Notes: generated by a model from the sequence alone, not told the origin. DNA of 64,000 nucleotides from CAZIKB01 sp964539665 (GCA_964539665.1 CAZIKB010000016.1:1-64000), one strand, 5' to 3'. Counted from the first letter of the stretch, positions 34,589 to 43,367 are shown. Translations and numbers: made by a program.

Positions 34589-35323
34589 CTATTTTACCGC
34601 AACTGCGAGCGTATCATGGTGTAACAGGATAAGTGTTCGTAAATAAGGCCCTATCATGTTCGCTCCTTCAAAGCCGGCAAGTTTGGCAGCTTCTTCCTTC
34701 TTTTCCGCCGGGATGTCGGCGCTTTCTGCATAATACTTGATATCCCGATAAAAGCCAATAGTATATAAATCCCATGCTGCTCCCTGATCCCGGACAAAAA
34801 TTAGATTCAGTGGGCGGCCAAGCTTTTTGAGATAGGCATTCTCCATCTCTCTCTGCTTATACAGTTCAGCGTGTTTGCCGGGCAGTGCAATGAACATTTC
34901 CACATGAAAAAAGCCGGCGTCTTTAAACGCATTCTGAACTTGCTCAGGTGGCGGGCCATACACAAAAACTTCTTCGTCCCAGGAAACATATTCATTGAAT
35001 TTTTGCATGAAGGCTTGTTGATTCAGGTCCGAGCCCATTGCTGCCTGCTTTCTCTTTTCTATTTTTGATGAAGTGTAATACTTCTCATAACTTTCCATCG
35101 GAAAAAGCAATAGCAGATCCCATTGATCGCCCTGAGTGTGGTGTATCCAAAAAGGCCGGTCATCGCCAGCATTATCATAGACTTCCATCCTATTATCAAG
35201 CAAAGAAATGAGCTCTAAAAGTTCGCCTGGCGCAGCGCGAACCAGCAGGGTCTTGTACAAATAATCAGCATTCAAAGGTGATACAGCCAGTATAATAATA
35301 ATTAAAGAAAGTAAAAACTTCAT
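34589..35323 (-). CDS. Exported hypothetical protein
   Basis: 244 residues, family not recognised. The signal peptide is clear (MKFLLSLIIIILAVSPLNA, cleavage at about 19). The mature part contains two similar halves, each starting with a strand-like segment (YLYKTLLVRAAPGELLELI and FHVEMFIALPGKHAELYK), which suggests a ferredoxin-like dimeric alpha/beta-barrel repeat (inference). The region YGPPPEQVQNAFKDAGFF separates them. There is no lipobox. It stands alone with a strong AGGAGG site before the ATG. It is probably periplasmic with unknown function. Confidence 0.75.
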   Translation of the reverse strand: MKFLLSLIIIILAVSPLNADYLYKTLLVRAAPGELLELISLLDNRMEVYDNAGDDRPFWIHHTQGDQWDLLLLFPMESYEKYYTSSKIEKRKQAAMGSDLNQQAFMQKFNEYVSWDEEVFVYGPPPEQVQNAFKDAGFFHVEMFIALPGKHAELYKQREMENAYLKKLGRPLNLIFVRDQGAAWDLYTIGFYRDIKYYAESADIPAEKKEEAAKLAGFEGANMIGPYLRTLILLHHDTLAVAVK

Positions 35324-35421
35324 CCTTGCCTCCTTTTTAGAAAGATATGTTTTTTATGTTATTTAGGGGATGGGATAAAATACCCATATTGATTCAACGA
35401 AATAACAAAAGAAAATCCAAT

Positions 35422-36243
35422 TTATTTCAAATGCAGCGGGTAGATTAATCTTCTTGCAAGCCCTTCCGGAAACTCTTCCATTTTCTCGAAACCCAGCTTT
35501 TCAGGGTGGCCATCTTCAGGCATGAAAGCAGTTCCCAGGAGCCAGTCCCACATACTAAAAACCACGCTAAAATTTTGGCCGTACGAGCCGTGCACAATAA
35601 TATCATGATGCCAGCAATGCATGCGCGGTGAATTGATTAAATAGCGAAAGATGCCCCAGCTTATATTCAAATTCGAGTGATTTAGATGACCAATGAGGGT
35701 CGACAAAACGGCTATCCATAAAATAATATTACCACTCACGCCAAGAATCACCAAAGGCAGATATGAGATAGATTTGTAAATTACAATTTCCATCCAATGG
35801 AAACGGAAATTGCCGATCCAATCTAATTCTTCAATCGTGTGATGAAGTTTGTGAAATTCCCACAGCCATTGGAATCGATGCAAAAGAATATGAGTTACCC
35901 ACTCAATAAAATCCTTCAAAAGCAAAAATACTATGAATTGCACCCATACAGGACTATCAGAAAGAAGTTTTACAGTCTCGAGGGTTGATATATGCAAAAT
36001 TCCTAAAAGTTGATTGAGTTGCAGTACAAGCCAGCCGGTAATATACGCCAACAGTAATCCGGCATAATGGCCGTTAAAAACAAGCCAGAAAAAATCCTGA
36101 CCAATTTGTTTACGGAAAGTCTTTTGATGTTTACGCCATGGGAATATTCTTTCAAGCGCCCAGCAGAACAGAGACACGACCATTAGCCAGAAGAAGTAAC
36201 CGTGAGTATCCCAAAGAATGCTAAAGATATTAATGATATTCAT
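35422..36243 (-). CDS. Fatty-acid hydroxylase/sterol desaturase-family di-iron membrane enzyme
   Basis: 273 residues with about five membrane helices. The histidine clusters of the family are present: HILLH (about 117-121), HKLHH (about 130-134) and HCWHH (about 213-217). These bind a di-iron centre that inserts oxygen into lipid acyl chains or ring compounds. The closing EKLGFEKMEEFPEGLARRLIYPL is typical of the C-terminus of the bacterial group. The substrate is unknown. It is not clearly in an operon with its neighbours. Confidence 0.92.
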   Translation of the reverse strand: MNIINIFSILWDTHGYFFWLMVVSLFCWALERIFPWRKHQKTFRKQIGQDFFWLVFNGHYAGLLLAYITGWLVLQLNQLLGILHISTLETVKLLSDSPVWVQFIVFLLLKDFIEWVTHILLHRFQWLWEFHKLHHTIEELDWIGNFRFHWMEIVIYKSISYLPLVILGVSGNIILWIAVLSTLIGHLNHSNLNISWGIFRYLINSPRMHCWHHDIIVHGSYGQNFSVVFSMWDWLLGTAFMPEDGHPEKLGFEKMEEFPEGLARRLIYPLHLK

Positions 36244-36508
36244 GCTTAATCTGCATTATTCCTGGTGCGCTAAAGCGCAGTGACTAAAGTGTGAAGTTCA
36301 AATTATAGAAAACTAAAAGTCATTAAACTTGTGCAAAAAAAGAAGATTTAATGCGCAACAGACTAGCGCGGCCTTCGATCTCCACCAAGTAGAATCCAGT
36401 TAACTTTGCTAAAAGAAACAAAGTTTTACAAGCTGATGGTACAGAATAAAATGAAATAATAAATAGGAATAAATTATAAGTTACTCCGTTGTCATAACTG
36501 CAAGAATG

Positions 36509-37162
36509 TCAATAGTTTAAATTAGCTAAATCCTGGAGAACCTGTGAATTGATTTCGTGCCCTCCAGCAAATTTTATCATTTGATATTGGATTTGATTTT
36601 CTTTTAATCGGCATTCCTGTTCTTTGACCAGTTCAGAATTTGCAATTGCATCCTGTTGTCCAACCACAATTGACAATTTCACTTTATTAAAAAGGCTCCG
36701 ATTTTCTGCCAGGTCTAATTCTGGTGGAATGCCTCCAGCCCATAAAATCAGCCGATCTGTGTTTACTTTACCATTTCTTAACCAGCGACAGACAGTTGCA
36801 CAACCCTGTGAAAAGCCAAAAACAGTAACTGCTACGTCATCTCTTTTTACCTGGTCGAATATTTGATTGTAAAGTGTATTCAAGTAATTCACATAATCTT
36901 CAATCTCGATTAATCGATTCTCTTTGGTCATCCAGGAAGCGCCAATTCTCCCGGAGAATGCTTGCCAATAAAATTTCGAAAGCCCTTCTGGCGCTATGAT
37001 TAAGCGTGATTCGTGATTGAGAATTTCCAATTGCTTCAAAAAATGAGAAGCGAGTTGACCGTATCCATGACAAACAAACCAAACTTGTTTCAAGGAGGAG
37101 TCCATGTTGCCTGACACAAAATATCTTGCAGTTCGCTTTATTGCTATTTGGTATTCCTGCAT
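36509..37162 (-). CDS. Phospholipase/carboxylesterase-family alpha/beta-hydrolase
   Basis: 217 residues. It has the alpha/beta-hydrolase fold with oxyanion motif VCHGYGQLA (about 30-38), the nucleophile elbow GFSQG (Ser at about 117), an Asp in VVGQQDAIA (about 170) and a late His in AGGHEI (about 203). Length and motifs place it with the YpfH/Lpl carboxylesterases. An esterase or thioesterase acting in the cytoplasm is likely. The DUF427 gene lies 12 bases upstream on the same strand, so they may be co-transcribed. Confidence 0.88.
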   Translation of the reverse strand: MQEYQIAIKRTARYFVSGNMDSSLKQVWFVCHGYGQLASHFLKQLEILNHESRLIIAPEGLSKFYWQAFSGRIGASWMTKENRLIEIEDYVNYLNTLYNQIFDQVKRDDVAVTVFGFSQGCATVCRWLRNGKVNTDRLILWAGGIPPELDLAENRSLFNKVKLSIVVGQQDAIANSELVKEQECRLKENQIQYQMIKFAGGHEINSQVLQDLANLNY

Positions 37163-37174
37163 AATTATGTGAGT

Positions 37175-37462
37175 TTATTGATTTTCAATTTCAACACCGC
37201 GCCAAAAGGCCACATAGTTTTTAATATGAATTGCATCCATTTTTGGTTCCGGATAGTACCATGCGGCATCAACATTCACCGTATTTTCTACCTGGATATG
37301 GTAATAGTGAGCCGTGCCTTTCCACGGACATTCTGTTTGAGTCTTACTTTTGCTAAAATATTCTTTATTTATTGAATCCGGTGGGAAGTAATAATTTCCT
37401 TCTACCAATTCACACCGGTCACTATTTGCCAATACTGTCCCTTTCCAGATCGCTTTAGACAT
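37175..37462 (-). CDS. DUF427-domain protein
   Basis: 95 residues, the normal length for DUF427 (a small beta-tent fold). Family signature residues are KAIWKGTVLANS at the start, YYFPPDSI, TECPWKGTAHYY with the conserved CPWKG, and DAAWYYPEPK. Its function is not established; members are often near redox or stress genes. It precedes the alpha/beta-hydrolase gene in a probable two-gene unit. Confidence 0.92.
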   Translation of the reverse strand: MSKAIWKGTVLANSDRCELVEGNYYFPPDSINKEYFSKSKTQTECPWKGTAHYYHIQVENTVNVDAAWYYPEPKMDAIHIKNYVAFWRGVEIENQ

Positions 37463-37878
37463 AATGTGATCTCCAAATTACGGGTGGTCGATAAATCATA
37501 ATGAAACATTCACTAAATTTTGCACAAGATAATGAGTTTTGTAATAAAATTCAAGGATTAGTAGAATTGATTCTGATTTATTTGAATATTTCTCTGTTTT
37601 TACTTCGGAATTTAACTTTGTTGATTGAATGCTTGAAATCCTTCGGAAGGCTACTTATGAAGGAAAATCAAAACATGAAGTTTACAGCTGGCTGACATCT
37701 CCCTGTTATTTGTGGTTAATCAATAGGCACTAAATACAATATTAATAATGGCATAATATCTTCATGTATATTATAATTTATTATGATTTTCATGCAACAA
37801 TAGGTTGGAGATTTCGTTTATGAGTCAAGTGTAAATAAAACGATAAAATAAATATTATTATTTATATAAAGGAGTATT

Positions 37879-38010
37879 ATGATGGTATTTTTAGTTGTAT
37901 TAACTGTATTAACGATTTTGGCCGCATCTTTTGCCTATCTTTTAAGGTACAATGAAGTGCGCCGACAGGAATGGCGGCAGCGGTCACGTGCAGTTTGGAT
38001 AAAAAGTTAA
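37879..38010 (+). CDS. Small single-span membrane protein (43 aa)
   Basis: 43 codons with two possible adjacent ATG starts (37879, 37882) just after a GGAG at 37871-37874. Residues 2-22 form one hydrophobic helix (VFLVVLTVLTILAASFAYLL), followed by a strongly basic tail rich in Arg and Trp (NEVRRQEWRQRSRAVW). The stop is followed at 38025 by a strong hairpin. A good ribosome binding site, the hydrophobic-then-basic layout and the terminator support a real small gene, but I know no homologue. Confidence 0.55.
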   Translation: MMVFLVVLTVLTILAASFAYLLRYNEVRRQEWRQRSRAVWIKS

Positions 38011-38024
38011 TCCACAAATATTAA

Positions 38025-38074
38025 CCTGGGTCAAAAATTTTGCTCAAACGATGTATGCTAATTTTTGACCCAGG
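38025..38074. terminator. Bidirectional hairpin terminator
   Basis: CCTGGGTCAAAAATT (38025-38039) and its exact complement (38060-38074) flank a 20-base loop, giving a stem that ends in an A/T-run on each side. It sits between two convergent small membrane-protein genes (ending 38010 on + and 38080 on -) and should terminate both. Confidence 0.75.
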
Positions 38075-38079
38075 CAGAT

Positions 38080-38310
38080 TTAATTTGTTGTAGTTCTAAT
38101 TATACTTCGAAAAACTTCAATTAAGCCCCATGTACCTACTACAATACAGCCGATGTTAGCAACCTTCAGATTTGGATGTGGTTCAGCTATTCCGGTTCTG
38201 ATTAATATCGCAATTAGAATTGAAACAGATATGGCTATTATCCCACGGACAAGACGTTTTTTAGCCAGGTAAGTGAAAATACGTGTGTTCTGTTCCGGTG
38301 GGTGAGTCAT
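38080..38310 (-). CDS. Small membrane protein (76 aa)
   Basis: 76 residues with two predicted membrane helices (about 22-40 and 49-68) joined by a short loop containing EPHPNLK, and a basic N-terminal segment (KKRLVR) that would stay cytoplasmic. An AGAGGGAATTAC stretch precedes the ATG. No family is recognised. It is convergent with the 43-residue gene and they share a terminator. Confidence 0.6.
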   Translation of the reverse strand: MTHPPEQNTRIFTYLAKKRLVRGIIAISVSILIAILIRTGIAEPHPNLKVANIGCIVVGTWGLIEVFRSIIRTTTN

Positions 38311-38467
38311 AGTAATTCCCTCTTCTGTAATGTAAATAATTCAAATCCCGGCCTTGTTCATGCATAATTCATTAACAATGCGATTCTAAATTATTATAAT
38401 AATTATTTCATTATTGTCAATAACAAAGATCTGTGCCAAATATAAAAAATAAACCACAGATACTATC

Positions 38468-38962
38468 TCATAAATCGTAAAGTTTGTCATCTAAATTAGG
38501 TTTAGATGATTTGTGCCCTTTTTTACTTTTCGGTGCCATGATAAAGTCTTCATCGCCGTCAAGTAGATCGCCCATCTCTTCTTCAACTTTTTCAGGATTT
38601 TCTCCTTTCTCCAATCGGTTCAGGGCTTCTTCCATGCCAGGCCCTAAATTTAATCCTGTTTCATCAGAGAGTTTTCTCATCAACTTTGCTGCCTGACGGG
38701 GATCGTTTTCGTTAATTTTATCGGCCTCGTTGGCCAGCATGGCCATGGCTTTTTCCATCCTGGCTTCATCGAGGGCAGGCATTTCAGTATCAGCGGCTGC
38801 ATCGTCTCCTCTTCTGGAAATGGTAGCGAATGTGGATAAATTACGTTCTAATTTGATATCAGTACACTTCGGACAATTGGGCGTCTTGTCTGTATTCACC
38901 GTTCTGGAGAAGAATTTATAGACCGTATTACATTTATTACAGTAAAATTCATAAATTGGCAT
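38468..38962 (-). CDS. FmdB-type zinc-ribbon protein
   Basis: 164 residues starting at MPIYEFYC, where FmdB-family proteins begin (the frame is open further upstream into the RidA gene, but that part lacks similarity). The zinc ribbon has CNKC (8-11) and CPKC about 20 residues on. The rest is an unusual long acidic helical tail rich in Glu, Met and Lys, with EDFIMAPKSKKGHKS near the end. FmdB proteins are putative regulators of unknown mechanism. The gene is 16 bases downstream of the RidA-like gene and probably co-transcribed with it. Confidence 0.85.
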   Translation of the reverse strand: MPIYEFYCNKCNTVYKFFSRTVNTDKTPNCPKCTDIKLERNLSTFATISRRGDDAAADTEMPALDEARMEKAMAMLANEADKINENDPRQAAKLMRKLSDETGLNLGPGMEEALNRLEKGENPEKVEEEMGDLLDGDEDFIMAPKSKKGHKSSKPNLDDKLYDL

Positions 38963-38978
38963 TACAGTGCTCCTGAAC

Positions 38979-39437
38979 TTATTTGATGGTCGCAAAACAC
39001 TCGATTTCCAGGCGCGCCCCACGTGCAAGACCGCTGGTACCAAAAGCGCTGCGCGCGGGTTTGTGCGTTGGGAAATAAGTGATGTAAACCGAATTCATGT
39101 CGGCCCATTCGCTGATGTCAGCAAGCATCACTGTGCACTTGACCACCTGGTCTAAAGATGATCCGTATTTTTCAAGCGTACCCTTGATGTTTTCCATGAC
39201 CTGTTTAGTCTCTCCTTTGATACCGCCCGGAGCGAGTTGGTTCGTGCTGCGGTCAATGCCAATTTGACCCGACAGATACAGCATGTGTCCAACGCGCACG
39301 GCCTCTGAAAAAGGACGAGTGGATGTAGTTTCAGAAGTTAAATACTCTACTAAAGGTAAAGCATCCGAGGATTTCTGAGATTGGCAAGACGACAACAAAA
39401 TAACGCATACAATTCCGAATATACTTTTGAAACGCAT
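38979..39437 (-). CDS. RidA/YjgF-family protein with lipoprotein signal
   Basis: 152 residues from the ATG at 39437, which follows AAGGAGG at normal distance (a start 13 codons earlier is possible but has no such site). The signal peptide ends in a lipobox-like LLSSC (about 15-19), so it is predicted to be lipidated and exported. The RidA fold follows: RPFSEAVRVGHMLYLSGQIG, GGIKGETKQVMENI, VVKCTVMLADISEWADMNSVY and the active-site Arg in ARSAFGTSGLARGARLEIECFA. Cytoplasmic RidA deaminates enamines and imines; an exported member is less usual. Confidence 0.88.
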   Translation of the reverse strand: MRFKSIFGIVCVILLSSCQSQKSSDALPLVEYLTSETTSTRPFSEAVRVGHMLYLSGQIGIDRSTNQLAPGGIKGETKQVMENIKGTLEKYGSSLDQVVKCTVMLADISEWADMNSVYITYFPTHKPARSAFGTSGLARGARLEIECFATIK

Positions 39438-39490
39438 GAAGAACCTCCTTTTAGTAAATAAATTAGAATTTTGCAAAATTGTATTTTCCT

Positions 39491-39622
39491 GTCGTTCTGA
39501 GGAGCCCTTCGACGTTGCTCAGGATAAACTCCATCACAAAGAATCTGTGACCACGAAACTATCGGTTTTACAGTATGTTAGTGTTCTGAGAATCTTCGCT
39601 CCCAAAGGTCGTTCAGAATGAC
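39491..39622. repeat. GTCATTCTGAG-type inverted-repeat element
   Basis: The left end GTCGTTCTGAGG (39491) and right end TTCAGAATGAC (39612-39622) are imperfect complements. Inside are CCCTTCGACGTTGCTCAGGA and GAATCTTCGCTCC, both typical of the GTCATTCTGAG repeats found in intergenic DNA of many bacteria. It separates the RidA gene from the next minus-strand gene. Confidence 0.7.
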
Positions 39623-39685
39623 AATTATACATGTTGTACAGAAGTCTAAAAATAAATAGAACGACTACTGATAATGAAAACCTCT

Positions 39686-40156
39686 TTATACCTGTGCTAA
39701 CAGTACAACGTAGTTTTTGCCATACTTCTTTGCACATTTCGGACAGGTGGTGTAATAAAAATAAAGTTTCTTTAAATCGCTGCCTTTAGAACTTGTGTAC
39801 TCCTTCATTTCTTTTATCCATTGACTCATGTTTTTATAAGGTCCTTCGAAAACCTTACTCAAGAATTTTCCGGAGATAGTGGATGTTTTGGCGTTTGGAA
39901 CGTCATTGGTGATACCAATGTAAATGTCCGCGCCCCATAGAGAGTTCTCATCAGAAAGTACGATCATTTCTGATGATTTTGCTTCTGCAGCTTCGATGAG
40001 CGCCATGTTTCTTTTCATAACCGCTCCAAAGTTCAGTGGAATATGGAACAAACTTCTGACCCGGTCAGTGACAAATTTTTTATTGTCCCATGTTATCTCT
40101 TTTCCATCCCAGGCTTCAGGTTTAAATTCCGGACAGCATTCTCCATTTGTACTCAT
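39686..40156 (-). CDS. Conserved GyrI-like hypothetical protein
   Basis: 156 residues. I recognise the type rather than a function: CCPEF near the N-terminus, a central VLSDENSLWGADIYIGI, SGKFLSKVFEGPYKNM, and a C-terminal YTTCPKCAKKYGKNYVV with a CxxC. The alternating strands and the GPYKN segment fit a GyrI/SOUL-like small-molecule-binding fold (inference). Some relatives carry the loose label hydrolase. AAGGAG precedes the ATG at 40156. It appears monocistronic. Confidence 0.75.
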   Translation of the reverse strand: MSTNGECCPEFKPEAWDGKEITWDNKKFVTDRVRSLFHIPLNFGAVMKRNMALIEAAEAKSSEMIVLSDENSLWGADIYIGITNDVPNAKTSTISGKFLSKVFEGPYKNMSQWIKEMKEYTSSKGSDLKKLYFYYTTCPKCAKKYGKNYVVLLAQV

Positions 40157-40366
40157 TTGTTTTTCTCCTTTCGCTAATTAAATGATTAATTAGATTATTC
40201 TGATATTTTCAACATTTTTATTGAGCAGTGCAAGTTCTATAATTCCGGTGCCGATGTGCTTGCGCCGGTAATATATATTTCTAAGTAATGAAATACAATT
40301 ACTTTTTTGAGAACCTTAAATTCCAGCTAATTCGTTTAACTAAGTTTTCGACTGCCTTTTTGGCAT

Positions 40367-41407
40367 TCATTCTTCAACAAACTTAAAGCGCATAACCACT
40401 GGAAGATGATCGGATGCCTGGTCTGACATGGAGGCTACATAAGACTCAATGGGTTGTATCTTGTTTGAATTATAAAAGATATAGTCAATTTTTTTGGTTG
40501 GATCTGCTGACGGAAAGGTATGCGTTGATTTTTCATCTTTTACATACATAGAATAGGGGAAGGCTGCTTCGATGAATTTTTCATTAAGAAATAGCCGTAT
40601 GGTTTCTTCTTTCTCCAGGCCTGAACTTTTCTTGGCAGGAAATTCTTTTGTTGACTCGGTCTGCGGCGGCAGGCTATTAAAATCTCCAATTAAAAGCAGG
40701 GGGTATTCTTCGATGTAATTCCTGCAAATCTGAAGTACGGTTTCAGCCTGACGTTCTCGTGTCTGTTTATTATAGGCTTCAAAATGAACATTTACAATGA
40801 CCAGAGTCCTGCCAACATCAACTTTGACAACCTGTGCCAATCTATCGAGGTAAAATGGGTCATAAAAAAAAGCCAGGTTCTCAGGTCGTTCTAAAACAAT
40901 ACGTTCCTGTGATTCTATAGGATATCGACTCAATAAAGCCTGCCCCGAGAGGACTCGACCAAAATGGGCAGCAGGCGGCCAGTAGGGAAATGGCACATAG
41001 TTTTTATCCCAATTAACAGCCAATGCCGCATAGCCATAACTGGTATGCTGAGCCAATGAATCCAGTTGGTTTCTATAGAACGAGCGCTTTGAGCAAAAAT
41101 CAATTTCCTGAAATCCGATAAAGTCCGGCTGTATTATGCTAAAAACCCGATTAACTTTTCTTAAGTTGTCATCAAAAAAATCCGCTGTCGTTTTTACAGG
41201 TAAATTGTTGGTCATGCCGGACAGGTAGCCAATATTATAAGTCATCACGGCAAATGTGTCCTTGTTAACCGCCGCCTGTTTTATCGAATGGGAGTACTTC
41301 CTGGTTTGTGAAAGGTTTTCGGGCTGCAGACTACTTGAAGTTGCCCAGATAAACAGGCTTAATAAGAAGGTTGAAACGAGAACGAAAATACTTAGTTTTT
41401 TAAACAA
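40367..41407 (-). CDS. Endonuclease/exonuclease/phosphatase-family protein with N-terminal membrane segment
   Basis: 346 residues. An N-terminal hydrophobic segment (about 6-23) suggests export or a membrane anchor. The catalytic blocks of the EEP superfamily follow in order: MTYNIG (about 59-64), FQEID with the metal-binding Glu, NVHFEAYN, GDFNSLP, the Asp in DYIFY, and SDHLP near the C-terminus. It hydrolyses a phosphodiester or phosphomonoester; lipid-type and sugar-phosphate substrates are as likely as DNA. It overlaps nadA by eight bases and is probably transcribed with it. Confidence 0.88.
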   Translation of the reverse strand: MFKKLSIFVLVSTFLLSLFIWATSSSLQPENLSQTRKYSHSIKQAAVNKDTFAVMTYNIGYLSGMTNNLPVKTTADFFDDNLRKVNRVFSIIQPDFIGFQEIDFCSKRSFYRNQLDSLAQHTSYGYAALAVNWDKNYVPFPYWPPAAHFGRVLSGQALLSRYPIESQERIVLERPENLAFFYDPFYLDRLAQVVKVDVGRTLVIVNVHFEAYNKQTRERQAETVLQICRNYIEEYPLLLIGDFNSLPPQTESTKEFPAKKSSGLEKEETIRLFLNEKFIEAAFPYSMYVKDEKSTHTFPSADPTKKIDYIFYNSNKIQPIESYVASMSDQASDHLPVVMRFKFVEE

Positions 41408-42458
41408 TTTCTAACATTCTTTCTATGGATTTTTTCGCCCGGATACGGATGTCTTCGGGAACCTCAATGGCGAATTCATTTTTTCGCAGGGAATTGAGAG
41501 TGTCTTCAAGAGTAATTTCATGCATGTGTGGACAGCGTATACTGCACAAACGTACCATCTCTTTTTCTGGATTTTCTGCCACGATGTTATCCCCCATACT
41601 GCATTCTGTTAGCAGGAGATATTGTGCCACATCATTTTGTTTAACGTATTCAATCATTTTAGAAGTGCTGCCAGAATAATCTGATGCAGCAACTACTTCC
41701 GGGCTGCATTCGGGATGAGCTAATACTTTGACGTCCGGGAATTGTGACCGCACATTCTTGATGTCTGCTACGGTGAATTTATCGTGTACTTCGCATCGAC
41801 CGTGCCAGCCGAGCATAGTATATTGCAAGGCTGAATTGCCGGTCTTTCTATTTACAAAGCCTTTTTTACTGGGGAATATAATCTTTTTGCCGGTTTCTTT
41901 CGCGACATTCTGAGCAAGATATTCATCAGGCAAAAATATGACCGTGTCACTTTTTAACGAATTCACAACTTTGGCCGCATTGCTGGATGTGCAGCAAATA
42001 TCCGTTTCAGCTTTGACATCTGCATAGGTGTTAATATAGGTAACAACCGGCACGTCTGGAAATCGTTCACGCAGGTTGCGTACATCCTCGGCTGTGATGC
42101 TTTCCGCTAATGAACAGCCGGCTTTCCGGGACGGCAGGAGTACGGTTTTAACTGGATTCAAAATTTTTGCGGTTTCAGCCATAAAACGCACCCCACAAAA
42201 TACGATAGGATCACAGTCGGTTGAGGCTGCTATTCGACTCAGTTCCAGGGAATCGCCAACCACATCCGGCACAGTGTGATAAAGGGCTGGCTCCATGTAA
42301 TTGTGGCCTAAAATTAAAGCGCCACGCTCTTTTTTCATGCGATTGATTTCATAAACCAATTCCGCTTTAATACGAATTTCGAAATCCGGCACAATTTTAT
42401 GCAGTAATTGCTGCATTTTATCATACGTTTCCTGAACGGAATTTGCTTGGAAAGGCAT
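41400..42458 (-). CDS. nadA: Quinolinate synthase
   Basis: 352 residues. Iron-sulfur enzyme that condenses iminoaspartate with dihydroxyacetone phosphate in NAD synthesis. Diagnostic segments are ILGHNYMEPALYH near the N-terminus, VFCGVRFMAETAKIL with the first cluster cysteine, YINTYADVKAETDICCTSSNA with the second, HPECSPEV, and the C-terminal IRCPHMHEITLEDTL with the last. The AGGAGG site lies upstream of the ATG at 42458. The nadB and nadC partners are not in the window. Confidence 0.96.
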   Translation of the reverse strand: MPFQANSVQETYDKMQQLLHKIVPDFEIRIKAELVYEINRMKKERGALILGHNYMEPALYHTVPDVVGDSLELSRIAASTDCDPIVFCGVRFMAETAKILNPVKTVLLPSRKAGCSLAESITAEDVRNLRERFPDVPVVTYINTYADVKAETDICCTSSNAAKVVNSLKSDTVIFLPDEYLAQNVAKETGKKIIFPSKKGFVNRKTGNSALQYTMLGWHGRCEVHDKFTVADIKNVRSQFPDVKVLAHPECSPEVVAASDYSGSTSKMIEYVKQNDVAQYLLLTECSMGDNIVAENPEKEMVRLCSIRCPHMHEITLEDTLNSLRKNEFAIEVPEDIRIRAKKSIERMLEIV

Positions 42459-42657
42459 TAACTAAACCTCCTTCTTTGTCATACACAAAATTTCTATCAG
42501 ACTCTCATTCCGATATTTTTTTGCTTTATAGTATCTCGGTTTTTCTTATGAAAGCAAAGATGTTATCCTATTACTCATCATGAATAACTGAATAAAATAT
42601 GAGAAAATTTCATGAAAATTCCAAGTTATTATAATAAAATATCAAACTTTATTTAAC

Positions 42658-43209
42658 TTATTTTCCTTCGATAATTCCACAGGCGATACGTGCGCCAGCG
42701 GCGCCCGTTGGTTGTGAAGACAAATCATCGGGATCAGCATGCAGAATAACACCTTTGCCGATGATAGAGTTGACACCCTCAAAAGTAAGACGGGAATCAA
42801 TGAACTCTTTGCGGGCAATTCCGGACGCATCAGCCGTAATGTTGCCCAGGTCGCCAACGTGGCGCTGGTCTGCCATTGGTCCGGCGTGAGGCATGCTTTC
42901 AGGATTAAAGTGACCACCGGCTGATTTGCCGTCGCCGCTGCTGCAGTCGCCAAATTCATGAATATGAAAGCCGTGTTCTCCTTCGGATACGCCTTCAAAA
43001 TGGGCAACTACGCGAATCCCGGTTTCTTCTTTGGTGAAAGTCACCGTGCCTTTTGCCTGGTGGCCGGCAGTTGGACTCATTTCAGCTACGGCTTTGGTTG
43101 GGAGCGTGGATGTTTTCTCAGAATCTACTTCTTTTTTTGTGCAACTAAACAGCCAGAGCATGAAGATAAATAATAATGTAATTTGTCCATAAACCACTCT
43201 TTTTAACAT
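42658..43209 (-). CDS. sodC: Cu/Zn superoxide dismutase lipoprotein
   Basis: 183 residues from the ATG at 43209, preceded by GGAGG (an ATG five codons earlier has no such site). The signal peptide ends in a lipobox-like LFSC, so the enzyme is probably anchored in the envelope. Copper ligands HGFHIHEFGDC, the zinc loop GGHFNPESMPHAG, RHVGDLGNI and the conserved HADPDDL are all present, with the disulfide Cys near RIACG. It converts superoxide to peroxide in the periplasm. Confidence 0.95.
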   Translation of the reverse strand: MLKRVVYGQITLLFIFMLWLFSCTKKEVDSEKTSTLPTKAVAEMSPTAGHQAKGTVTFTKEETGIRVVAHFEGVSEGEHGFHIHEFGDCSSGDGKSAGGHFNPESMPHAGPMADQRHVGDLGNITADASGIARKEFIDSRLTFEGVNSIIGKGVILHADPDDLSSQPTGAAGARIACGIIEGK

Positions 43210-43313
43210 AAGGAAATCCTCCATCTATTTTAAATTTTATATTTTTTTGTACAATCTGTCATTTTACTAAAACAGCTCGGATCATGCTGTCGCGGATTCT
43301 TTTTATTGTCAAA

Positions 43314-43367
43314 GTCAAAATGATTATTAACTAATGCTTTAATTATTTTGACCAAAATCATTTTGAC
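43314..43367. promoter_or_regulatory. Inverted repeat upstream of sodC
   Basis: GTCAAAATGATT (43314-43325) and its exact complement (43356-43367) are separated by 30 bases. A third related half-site, AATTATTTTGACC, lies between them. The position 105-160 bases before the sodC start, in the divergent gap with the cold-shock gene, suits a regulator-binding site, but the protein is unknown. Apart from this and the cold-shock leader, the 43210-43636 gap shows no gene. Confidence 0.4.

Noticed and set aside
37501..37695. 64-codon plus-strand frame beside the DUF427 gene
   Set aside because: Weak ribosome site and no recognisable domain; too little support to call.
39427..39621. Plus-strand frame running through the GTCATT repeat
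   Set aside because: It consists of repeat sequence; no gene evidence.
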